From Pseudomonadota bacterium (GTDB taxonomy: Bacteria > Pseudomonadota > Gammaproteobacteria > Steroidobacterales > Steroidobacteraceae), in the NCBI GenBank assembly GCA_021817875.1, contig JAKAFQ010000103.1, positions 1 through 10,713 on the forward strand: a DNA stretch of 10,713 nt, written 5' to 3'. Both the position numbers and the translations under genes were made by a program. A model generated the notes under the pieces. The model was not told the DNA's origin, did no database searches, and saw only the letters and a program-made list of their open reading frames with translations. Shown here piece after piece: positions 1 to 5,106 of the stretch; within the stretch, counting starts at the first letter, position 1, and each line of letters begins with the position of its first letter.

Positions 1-271
1 CCCCGTAGCCGAATTCGCCCCGGTGCTCGTCGGGAACGTTCTTGGCTTTGGCGTAGCAGAAGGACCAGATTTCGTCGGCCTGTAAGCGCTCGCAGTACAG
101 GTCGCGCAGAACTTCGTCCTGGTAGCGAGCGCACGCCTCGCCAAGTTCGACCAGCAGCTTGACGACGGTGTTCTTGGCAACGCCCGTCATGCGCACCGTG
201 GCCCGAATCGAGTTACCCTCGACAAGAGCCGCGACTACTTGCGTCCGCTTGGCCGTGGAGAGCCTGTCCAT
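1..271 (-). CDS. IS1-family transposase, N-terminal part (runs off the window)
   Basis: Translating the minus strand from the ATG at 271 gives 90 codons with no stop up to the edge of the window. The product begins MDRLSTAKRTQVVAALVEGN and continues with a helix-turn-helix region (ATVRMTGVAKNTVVKLLVELG, about residues 24-44). It then shows QADEIWSFCYAKAKNVP at about residues 67-83. This matches the IS1-family layout, in which an N-terminal HTH is followed by a DDE domain whose first catalytic Asp lies in a DEIWSF-type motif. E. coli IS1 shows the same order with related motifs. Here the HTH and the start of the DDE domain are in one frame, so no InsA/InsB-type frameshift is needed in the visible part, as in single-ORF IS1 relatives. 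The catalytic C-terminus lies outside the window. It is transcribed away from the neighbouring XRE-ImmA gene. I am confident of the family, but cannot say whether the copy is intact. Confidence 0.85.
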   Translation of the reverse strand, partial: MDRLSTAKRTQVVAALVEGNSIRATVRMTGVAKNTVVKLLVELGEACARYQDEVLRDLYCERLQADEIWSFCYAKAKNVPDEHRGEFGYG

Positions 272-310
272 ACTGACAGTAGGGTGAGCGCTCACGGTTA
301 CTAAGTCAGT
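272..310. repeat. Palindromes in the transposase upstream region; likely IS end
   Basis: The 34 bp between the transposase start and the stop codon of the next gene hold a perfect 12-bp palindrome, GTGAGCGCTCAC (284-295). They also hold a small palindrome, ACTGACAGT (272-280), and an inverted pair, ACTGAC (272-277) with GTCAGT (305-310). The outer end of the IS element must lie in or just beyond this stretch, because the adjacent coding frame ends at 306. The minus-strand sequence GTAACCGTGAGCG resembles the start of an IS1-type terminal inverted repeat, but the opposite end is outside the window, so this cannot be confirmed. Confidence 0.4.
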
Positions 311-1373
311 TTGTGGAAATCAGGCGGAGCCCGGTCTCGCGAGTTCCGAAAATCTCTTGAAACTCTGCCGAGAAGCAGAGTGCCGTCTCACAAACCTCAG
401 CCTCTGACCTATGGAGATCTTGAAAGTGAGCTTTAATAATCTGAGCGACGAATCGAGGTTTCTCGCGTTCAACCTGTATCGGCTCCTGCATGCGATAGCC
501 GTGGCGGCCAAAGAGGGCAAACATGCGCGTCCTACCGTTGTCGCTCAGGATCCCAAGATCCCATGCGCGATAGATCAACGCTTGCATGGAGACTTTCCAG
601 TGCAGTTTCAAACTCGCAAGGGTCTGGAGGGTGAGCCCTATCAACTGGCCTCTGATTTCGGCTTGCGGCATTAGGAACTCTGCTGCGAAGCGATCCGCCT
701 GCTTTTCCTCGTCCTGCGGAGGAATGTCGAGATGATTGTGCAGTAGGAGATGAGCCAACTCATGCGCCAGTGTCCACCGCTGTCTGTCGCCCGGAACGCT
801 GTCGCTGACGAATATCATCGGCGGGAGGCCGGCATCGCGGTCATAGATGCTGAGACCCGCCACCTTTGCAGTCTCGAAATCGAAGGGGATCACCACGATT
901 CCCGCGTTCTCGAGGAGCGCCGTCAGATTCTGGATCGGTCCCGGCGGTACATGCCAAGCAATTCGCAACTCCCGCGCAACCTTGTCCACACCGCCAGTGA
1001 ATCCCTTAGCGGCAATGGGCTGAATGCGAGTTGGAGTGACTTCCAGGTGGTCAAGTAGCCTTTTCAGTCGAAGTTGGCGAACCATAATTCGTGCGTGAAT
1101 CCTCTTGATGACACCCTTCGAGAGCGTCTTCTGTTTCCTGTAGAACGTCAACGGAAGGTTCCTATAGTCGAAAGGCTGGTAGAAGATGGACACCGGGTAT
1201 TCGAGGGTGCTGGCGAGCGCCACGATTATCTCGTCAGAAGGCCGTACCTGCCCCGATTCCAGTTTTGATAGGGTCCCCTGCGAGATCCCCAGAGAATTTG
1301 CCAGCCGCTCCTGGGAAACTCCCCTTGACTCTCGCGCCAGCAAGAGCATCGTCGGATTGAACTCGACACCCAT
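306..1373 (-). CDS. XRE HTH plus ImmA/IrrE metallopeptidase fusion (antitoxin-like)
   Basis: This 355-residue protein has a clear XRE-type helix-turn-helix at residues 9-64 (ARESRGVSQERLANSLGISQ... LSKLESG). It also has an ImmA/IrrE (COG2856, M78) zinc peptidase domain. The zinc motif HELAH is at 204-208, followed by the downstream glutamate helix EEKQADRFAAEFLMP at 222-236. Zinc-binding residues therefore look intact. Proteins of this fusion type are known either as cleavers of phage or ICE repressors (ImmA) or as antitoxins paired with varied toxins. The ATG at 1373 has an AGAGGT ribosome site on the minus strand and lies 3 nt after the stop of the upstream gene, so the two are almost certainly co-translated. 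That toxin-first, XRE-COG2856-second order favours an antitoxin and autorepressor role. The C-terminal 70 residues beyond the peptidase core may recognise the partner. An IS1-type element abuts the 3' end, and I cannot tell whether the last few residues are native. Confidence 0.85.
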   Translation of the reverse strand: MGVEFNPTMLLLARESRGVSQERLANSLGISQGTLSKLESGQVRPSDEIIVALASTLEYPVSIFYQPFDYRNLPLTFYRKQKTLSKGVIKRIHARIMVRQLRLKRLLDHLEVTPTRIQPIAAKGFTGGVDKVARELRIAWHVPPGPIQNLTALLENAGIVVIPFDFETAKVAGLSIYDRDAGLPPMIFVSDSVPGDRQRWTLAHELAHLLLHNHLDIPPQDEEKQADRFAAEFLMPQAEIRGQLIGLTLQTLASLKLHWKVSMQALIYRAWDLGILSDNGRTRMFALFGRHGYRMQEPIQVEREKPRFVAQIIKAHFQDLHRSEAEVCETALCFSAEFQEIFGTRETGLRLISTN

Positions 1374-1376
1374 TGA

Positions 1377-1997
1377 CTACCTCTCGTCGCTGTCCGCTTC
1401 GCCTGAATCCCCGTCCTCAGACTCGGCTCTCTTCGCCCTCACAAGACGATCGCCCCCGAAAGGCAGCGGAAGGGGTCCAATCGTCGGGTGAGGCACTACC
1501 ACGCCCGTTGCCGCCCTCTCAAGTTCGTAGTACCACTCAAGCCGCTTCCCTATCGCATACACGACAAACCGCCCGTCAAGCACCGTCTCTGTGTCATCGA
1601 GACAGTACCCGACTGTGAGGCGATCAAGTCCATTCATGTCCGGAAGATAACCTTCCGAGAGCGGCTCTTGTTCGTCGAATGCGACGGCGCTCGCCGTGGC
1701 GAAATTCCTCGTGCGAAGCTGCTTGTCAAGGAGCTTCAGTTGAACAATGAGTCTCTGCGCGAAGATGAAGAGGTTTCTTTGGCCCTTGAAAATCCGCACA
1801 TCATCAAGGCCGGCGAGGAGCCTCCTGGCTTCATCGACCATCAGACAGTGCATGACGTTGGCTCGGCACCGCCCGTCGTGCCAAGGCAGCTTTGGCCGAA
1901 TGTCCCTGCACCATCGGTCCCAGCCGTTGTCAACAGCCGAACAAAGGCGATCATGATGGAGATCAAGGATCGAACGAGCTTCTGAATCGGTGACCAC
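1377..1997 (-). CDS. Unknown protein, candidate toxin of the XRE-ImmA pair
   Basis: This 206-residue protein is not from a family I can name. The start is a GTG at 1997, preceded by a good SD (GGGGAGG at about 2002-2008 on the minus strand). An in-frame stop lies directly upstream, so no longer form exists. The N-terminal half is helical and rich in Trp, Cys and His (GWDRWCRD, LPWHDGR). The core QRNLFIFAQRLIVQLKLLDK at 73-92 leads into QLRTRN and then GYLPD at 116-120, followed by a beta-like segment (LTVGYCLDD, GRFVVYAIGKRLEWYYEL). That pattern (basic helix, RN-x-T, GY-x-PD) recalls uncharacterised partners of ImmA/IrrE proteins, from memory. The tail is acidic and probably disordered (about 189-206). 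It is the first gene of the operon, 3 nt ahead of the XRE-ImmA gene, and is driven by a consensus promoter. A toxin role is inferred from context only; it could instead be a substrate or a regulator. Confidence 0.8.
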   Translation of the reverse strand: MVTDSEARSILDLHHDRLCSAVDNGWDRWCRDIRPKLPWHDGRCRANVMHCLMVDEARRLLAGLDDVRIFKGQRNLFIFAQRLIVQLKLLDKQLRTRNFATASAVAFDEQEPLSEGYLPDMNGLDRLTVGYCLDDTETVLDGRFVVYAIGKRLEWYYELERAATGVVVPHPTIGPLPLPFGGDRLVRAKRAESEDGDSGEADSDER

Positions 1998-2034
1998 TCA
2001 CCCTCCCCGGCCCCGACAACCATTAGCCGAAATT

Positions 2035-2063
2035 ATTATAGGGCTTGTAACACGACCTGTCAA
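2035..2063 (-). promoter_or_regulatory. Perfect sigma70 consensus promoter of the candidate toxin-antitoxin operon
   Basis: On the minus strand there is TTGACA (2063-2058), a 17-bp spacer (2057-2041) and TATAAT (2040-2035). All twelve consensus bases match at optimal spacing. Transcription should begin near 2028, leaving a leader of about 30 nt with the SD before the GTG at 1997. The -35 hexamer overlaps the TGA stop (2062-2060) of the upstream small gene. Such a strong promoter is expected only if it is tightly repressed, which fits an XRE-controlled operon. Confidence 0.8.
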
Positions 2064-2365
2064 GAAAAATATTCCGAGAAATATTCCATACCAGCTAACA
2101 CCATGAACTGCTTTATCTTCCGCCATCTCGCTACCGCCGCTTTCTTGGCGCTCTCCCGCCGTTCCTCTGTCGTGATCTTAGCGGCGCGAGCTAAGCCTCC
2201 CCTCCTGCCCCCGAGACGGCCCAGCGCGACGGCTGCGAGATTCTTGCCTGAGTCGTCTGGCTCTTGGTCTTCATCCGGTTCGTCGCGGGGTTCTCGCGTG
2301 GCCTGGTCTACGATCCAGATGGCCAGCTCGGCGACGTCCATTCTCTTGCGTGGCCGCTTAGGCAT
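2060..2365 (-). CDS. Small basic KGG-type protein, copy 1
   Basis: This gene encodes 101 residues from the ATG at 2365. An upstream in-frame ATG at 2485 exists, but I chose the inner one because MPKR begins the homologous region shared with the gene at 3988-4251. Its layout is a basic N-terminus with a short helix (MDVAELAIWIVDQA, about 9-22), an acidic linker, then GKNLAAVALGRLGGRRGGLA (45-64) and ARAAKITTEERRESAKKAAVARWRK. The glycine-basic motif and the Lys/Ala-rich helix are typical of small uncharacterised proteins, sometimes labelled histone H1-like or general-stress KGG proteins. Nucleic-acid binding is plausible but unproven. The tail after ARW is not shared with the second copy, and its last codons coincide with the promoter-proximal tandem repeat. 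It is transcribed divergently from the RexA-like gene, so the two may share a control region. Confidence 0.75.
   Translation of the reverse strand: MPKRPRKRMDVAELAIWIVDQATREPRDEPDEDQEPDDSGKNLAAVALGRLGGRRGGLARAAKITTEERRESAKKAAVARWRKIKQFMVLAGMEYFSEYFS
2064..2087. repeat. Tandem 12-bp A/T-rich repeat abutting the -35 element
   Basis: Two head-to-tail 12-mers, GAAAAATATTCC (2064-2075) and GAGAAATATTCC (2076-2087), differ at one base. They sit immediately upstream of the -35 of the minus-strand promoter. They are also the last codons of the small gene that ends at 2060, giving its product the repeated tail EYFSEYFS. Position and A/T content suit an UP element or a pair of operator half-sites; which of these is not determinable here. 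Confidence 0.5.
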
Positions 2366-2406
2366 CTTTACGACCTTGGCTCCTCCGGCCGAGAAAGCAA
2401 GGCCGG

Positions 2407-2457
2407 TGGTATGATCTCCACCAGCCAACGCAACCGCACAATTCAAACAGCGATAAT
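2407..2457 (+). promoter_or_regulatory. Candidate promoters for the RexAB-like operon
   Basis: The 119-bp divergent gap offers two possible -10 elements for the plus strand. TGGTATGAT (2407-2415) fits an extended -10 (TGn plus a 5/6 match to TATAAT). GATAAT (2452-2457) also matches 5/6. Neither has a recognisable -35 at 16-18 bp. The extended -10 would give a leader of about 60 nt and the second one about 20 nt. This is a weak assignment. Confidence 0.3.
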
Positions 2458-2484
2458 AGAGCTCAACAGTGAGGAGGAAGACCA

Positions 2485-3369
2485 ATGCCGAAGTTGATGC
2501 GCATCGATTTCTACCGTCTCACGATGCCGGACGACAAGACCACGAGGTTTGAGCAGGTTCTTGAATCCGTTCATGCTCTGCCAGCCAAGAGCCGGACAGC
2601 CTTGTTCAAGAACGTCCCCATCCGGCTCCAGCACCTCAGGCAGAGAGATGGCTACTATATCGGTGACCTGGCGCGCATCCGAATGGAGGGGATTCCTCCA
2701 ATCACGAGGCTGAGCGGGGAGGAAGAAGACATCGAACTGCCAGAAGACGCTGGCCTCGGTGAGGAGGCCGCATTCCTCTTCTACCCCGCGGTCCGTGTTC
2801 TCGTGCTTCAACGCAACAGATTCTCACTCTCAGCCGCTGCCTTTGAGGACTACTTCTGCCAGAGGGGCAAGGTCCAGAGGATAGACCTAACCCCCGTGGT
2901 GAAGCGCGATGCCCTACAACGCTTCCGCCGCATGACAATTCACCGGCGGCTTGATGTCACCCTCGCGGGCGCTCAGAATCTTGAGCAGTTTAAGGGGCAG
3001 GACCGAGCTGTTTCCTCGCTGGTCGACATCGCGCAGACTCTTCGCGCGCCGGTGGTGGGCCTGTCTGTCTCGATGGGGCACGCCAGCGGAGGCCTAAGCG
3101 GCATATTCGACGCCGTCCGCGCGTTGAAGCGTATAATGGGAAAACGGGGAGAGCAGGGGCAGGACGTGACAAAGATAGTTGTCTCTGGACGCGAAGGCGA
3201 CGGCCCCCTTGAGGTCATCGACCTGCTAGAAGAGCGAATGGTCGAGGAAGAGATGATCGACCTCGGTCGGAAGTTCGAATCATCTCGGAAGACTCGTCAA
3301 GCCGCTCTCTATGACGCCTTCGCTCGGCGCCGAGACGAGTTGGTGCTTATCCTTGCCCCGCCGAAGTAG
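2485..3369 (+). CDS. RexA-like protein (DUF6731-type), soluble partner of a membrane protein
   Basis: The product has 294 residues, with no signal peptide or membrane helix. The ATG is preceded by a strong SD, GAGGAGG (2471-2477), at 7 nt. Recognisable blocks are MRIDFYRL at 5-12, PIRLQHL at 45-51, then YYIGDLARIRME at 58-69. LPEDAGLGEEAAFLFYP at 85-101 leads into VLVLQRNRFSLSAAAFEDYF (105-124). Near the end there is IVVSGREGDGPLEVIDLLEE (231-250) and LYDAFARRRDELVLIL (275-290). These resemble, in the same order, the DDESLGFPSFLF, RTVFGPTTSDLTDFL, AKDEAGDIL...YLSEKG and YARMKSDILECF segments of phage lambda RexA (279 residues), as I recall that sequence. RexA is the cytoplasmic sensor of lambda's RexAB phage-exclusion system. 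The next gene, 2 nt away, encodes a RexB-sized four-helix membrane protein, which strengthens the call. Homology is judged by eye, so the exact function remains inference. Confidence 0.6.
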   Translation: MPKLMRIDFYRLTMPDDKTTRFEQVLESVHALPAKSRTALFKNVPIRLQHLRQRDGYYIGDLARIRMEGIPPITRLSGEEEDIELPEDAGLGEEAAFLFYPAVRVLVLQRNRFSLSAAAFEDYFCQRGKVQRIDLTPVVKRDALQRFRRMTIHRRLDVTLAGAQNLEQFKGQDRAVSSLVDIAQTLRAPVVGLSVSMGHASGGLSGIFDAVRALKRIMGKRGEQGQDVTKIVVSGREGDGPLEVIDLLEERMVEEEMIDLGRKFESSRKTRQAALYDAFARRRDELVLILAPPK

Positions 3370-3371
3370 CC

Positions 3372-3818
3372 ATGAACGGGAAGATCGAACGGCTGTATCC
3401 CACGGTTTTCGGCCTTACCTCTGCTGTGCTCTACTTGCTCTTCTTGCGTAGCGAGAGGCTGCCAGAGGCAACTAAGGACTTGTTCAACGCGGCCATCACC
3501 GTTGCCGCAATCACGGTTGGGTTCTTAGTCACGGCACAGTCTATCCTTCTCGATCGTGACGATGGAACCATCGCCAAACAACTGAAGGCAATCGGGGCGT
3601 GGGCGTCGCTTCTAGCGTACTTCCGGTCTGCCACCTGGATTGCGTTCCTTGCCGCCGGTTTTTCTGCCGTACTCTTGTTCTTCCTGGACCCGAAGAACCC
3701 GGCATGGTGGCATCCTTGGATCTTCGCTGTCTGGGTCTTTCTCGTTGCTCTTGCCGCCGGTGCGGGCCACCGAGTGATCGCTATCTTCTTCAAGCTCGTG
3801 CACGACAAGAGAGCCTAG
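3372..3818 (+). CDS. RexB-like four-helix inner-membrane protein
   Basis: This 148-residue hydrophobic protein has four probable membrane segments: about residues 10-26 (TVFGLTSAVLYLLFL), 42-60 (ITVAAITVGFLVTAQSILL), 87-105 (ATWIAFLAAGFSAVLLFFL) and 113-141 (containing WIFAVWVFLVALAAGAGHRV). A charged loop (DRDDGTIAKQLKAIG) sits between helices 2 and 3. Lambda RexB has 144 residues, four helices and a similarly placed basic loop after helix 2. In lambda, RexB acts as a membrane channel that depolarises the cell once RexA is triggered. The gene starts 2 nt after the stop of the RexA-like gene and has no usable SD of its own, so translation probably depends on termination-reinitiation, which would keep the two proteins in a fixed ratio. 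Alternative readings are a generic small membrane effector of another abortive-infection system. The name rests on size, topology and neighbour rather than clear sequence identity. Confidence 0.6.
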   Translation: MNGKIERLYPTVFGLTSAVLYLLFLRSERLPEATKDLFNAAITVAAITVGFLVTAQSILLDRDDGTIAKQLKAIGAWASLLAYFRSATWIAFLAAGFSAVLLFFLDPKNPAWWHPWIFAVWVFLVALAAGAGHRVIAIFFKLVHDKRA

Positions 3819-3987
3819 CTGATGCTTCACGCCTCAAACTGACCCACTACCAGCCTACTCCGTCATACAAACGATGTAAGATATTAGACGTAAGTACTTT
3901 ACGGCTGGTTCCGTAAGTCTATAGCTTGTGGAATCATTACTACAAAGACACCAGAGACAACAACTCAATCCAGTGCCACTTGCACTA
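3819..3987. terminator. Convergent intergenic region with a weak hairpin
   Basis: This gap lies between two convergent genes and is clearly richer in A/T than its surroundings. It holds TTACGG (3899-3904), a 6-nt loop and CCGTAA (3911-3916), a 6-bp perfect stem without a T-tract. Just before it is the 8-bp palindrome AAGTACTT (3892-3899). A bidirectional termination role is possible from position. No coding frame or tRNA is visible. Confidence 0.3.
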
Positions 3988-4251
3988 CTATTCAGAGTTC
4001 CTCTTCTTCGCCTTTTCCCATCGCGCGACGGCCGCCTTGCGGGCGCTCCGCTGTCGGGCCTCTGGTGTCAGCTTCGCCGCCCTTGCCGGGCCGCCCTTCT
4101 TTCCGCCGAGCCGGCCCAGGGCTACAGCAGCAGGGTTCTTCCCGTCCCCTGGAACCTCTTCGGGTTCTGTCATGACCGCTCCCACGGCACGGTCCACGAT
4201 GGCTCTTGCCAGTTCATTAAGGTCGGCCTTCCTGCGTGAGCGCTTAGGCAT
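3988..4251 (-). CDS. Small basic KGG-type protein, copy 2
   Basis: This gene encodes 87 residues from the ATG at 4251. An in-frame ATG six codons upstream is less likely because MPKRSRRKADLNELARAIVD aligns with the start of the copy at 2060-2365 (MPKRPRKRMDVAELAIWIVD). It has the same layout: a short N-terminal helix, an acidic and proline linker, GKNPAAVALGRLGGKKGGPA at about 40-59, ARAAKLTPEARQRSARKAAVARW, and a short basic tail. No good SD precedes the ATG, so it may be leaderless or weakly expressed. The two copies share strand and motif order and bracket the RexAB-like pair. They could be remnants of a duplication or conserved accessory genes of the island. Function is unknown; a nucleic-acid-binding role is inferred from the basic Gly/Ala/Lys composition only. 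Confidence 0.7.
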   Translation of the reverse strand: MPKRSRRKADLNELARAIVDRAVGAVMTEPEEVPGDGKNPAAVALGRLGGKKGGPARAAKLTPEARQRSARKAAVARWEKAKKRNSE

Positions 4252-4287
4252 ACTCACAATGTAGGGCAAGGGGAACCGGAACGCAAG

Positions 4288-4704
4288 CTAGGAACGTGAC
4301 CGGAGGGTGTAGTGCTGGCAGACCGCCTGAATGAAGGCATCGTAGGAAAGCGGGTCGCCGACCTGCGGAGCGGGCGACGCAGTCAAATAGGTAACGGGCG
4401 AGTTCCCGATGTTCTCGCACTTGACCACGATCGCGCAGCGCGCTTCCAGCCCGGCTCCGTCGAGTCCACCACGCTCTGCCACAGCCCGGAGTTCGTTGAC
4501 GCAGTGCTGTACTAGCTTGGTCGGATTCTTGTGAACGGTAGTAACCCCCGGGCGAAGGGGTGATTGAAAGCGGTCTGAGCCGTTGATTATCAGCACGCCG
4601 CCCGCGACAGATGCATTGTTGTGCGGTGGGGGGCCGCGGGGAAAGGAGGGAAGCCCGCGGTGGGTGGGGTCAGGAGGGGTTGTCGCTCGATTAGCTGTAC
4701 CCAC
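4288..4704 (-). CDS. Doubtful hypothetical protein
   Basis: An open frame of 138 codons starts at a GTG (4704) with no clear ribosome site. Its first 35 codons are Pro-rich, low complexity, and cover a GC-rich hairpin (4634-4660), so they are probably not coding. A GTG at 4596 (VLIINGSDRF) is a more credible start and would give 102 residues. The remainder reads sensibly: THHK-like basic stretch, a helix around KLVQHCVNELRAVAERGG, and IVVKCENIGNSPVTYLTASP, with mostly G/C third positions. I do not recognise any family. If it is not a gene, 4252-4754 holds only the hairpin and the promoter described separately. A competing plus-strand frame at 4312-4515 is less convincing. Confidence 0.4.
   Translation of the reverse strand: MGTANRATTPPDPTHRGLPSFPRGPPPHNNASVAGGVLIINGSDRFQSPLRPGVTTVHKNPTKLVQHCVNELRAVAERGGLDGAGLEARCAIVVKCENIGNSPVTYLTASPAPQVGDPLSYDAFIQAVCQHYTLRSRS
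4634..4660. repeat. GC hairpin with an SD-like loop, left copy
   Basis: CCGCGGG (4634-4640) and CCCGCGG (4654-4660) form a perfect 7-bp stem around a 13-nt loop, GAAAGGAGGGAAG, that contains AAGGAGG. The same arms and a related loop recur at 7612-7637. The two copies lie just outside the five-gene plus-strand operon, in the same orientation. Termination, a boundary mark or a protein site are all possible. Confidence 0.5.
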
Positions 4705-4733
4705 TTGACAAGTAGCGCGGGAGGCGCTACATT
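4705..4733 (+). promoter_or_regulatory. Promoter with embedded inverted-repeat operator
   Basis: TTGACA (4705-4710), a 17-bp spacer and TACATT (4728-4733, 4/6 match to TATAAT) form a sigma70-type promoter for the plus strand. Nearly all of the spacer, and the first part of the -10, lies in a perfect inverted repeat: GTAGCGC (4712-4718), GGGAG, GCGCTAC (4724-4730). A dimeric repressor bound there would exclude RNA polymerase. Transcription should start close to 4740, almost at the SD of the first gene. The ribbon-helix-helix protein at the end of the operon is an obvious candidate regulator (inference). Confidence 0.65.
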
Positions 4734-4754
4734 GGTGTCAGGAGGATAGAGATC

Positions 4755-5099
4755 ATGGACGACCACACCATCAAGGCAGCAATCCCCGGGCTCGCCGAGT
4801 TGCGCGCCGCCCGCAATGCCGAGGCAAGGTACCGCGAGGCAACCGAGCGGATGATGGAGGACGAAAGCAACGACGGCGCCCGCCCCCCTCGCCGGCCCAC
4901 CGCGGACCCGGCAGAGATCGCCAAGCAGTACCCGCGCGCCGCCTGCTACCTCCGCGCCGAGAGCTACGAGTACGCCACCAACGACCGCAAGAGCGCGGCC
5001 GGCCGCAAGGCGACGCGCCTGCTGGAGAGCGGCGGCAGCATCGAGGACGCCGACCAGATCATGGCGACGTGGCTGGCGCCGAGCGCGGTGTGGGACTGA
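4755..5099 (+). CDS. Hypothetical protein, first gene of the Ibr-type operon
   Basis: The product has 114 residues, starting at an ATG with a perfect SD (AGGAGGA, 4740-4746) 8 nt upstream. I do not recognise the family. The N-terminal part is helical (about residues 4-35, GLAELRAARNAEARYREATE). A Pro/Arg hinge follows (RPPRRPTADPAE), and then a helical C-terminal half with QYPRAACYLRAESYEYATND and SGGSIEDADQIMATWLA. No membrane segment, cysteine cluster or enzyme motif is visible. Codons end almost always in G or C, as in the genes after 7318 and unlike the three genes directly downstream. It sits next to the regulated promoter, 7 nt before the following gene. It looks like a small phage-type accessory protein. 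Confidence 0.8.
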   Translation: MDDHTIKAAIPGLAELRAARNAEARYREATERMMEDESNDGARPPRRPTADPAEIAKQYPRAACYLRAESYEYATNDRKSAAGRKATRLLESGGSIEDADQIMATWLAPSAVWD

Positions 5100-5106
5100 G
5101 GCATCT

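Noticed and set aside
411..1058. Plus-strand frames opposite the XRE-ImmA gene
   Set aside because: They are antisense to a gene with clear HTH and HELAH motifs and show no features of their own.
2041..2063. Inverted repeat TTGTAA...TGTCAA as an XRE operator
   Set aside because: Only three to four bases pair symmetrically, which is too weak to claim an operator.
2366..2485. N-terminal extension of the first KGG-type protein to an ATG at 2485
   Set aside because: The second copy aligns from the inner MPKR start, and the extension would occupy the divergent promoter region.
4312..4515. Plus-strand 67-codon frame
   Set aside because: No SD, no recognisable motif, and it competes with a minus-strand frame that has somewhat better coding character; neither is strong.
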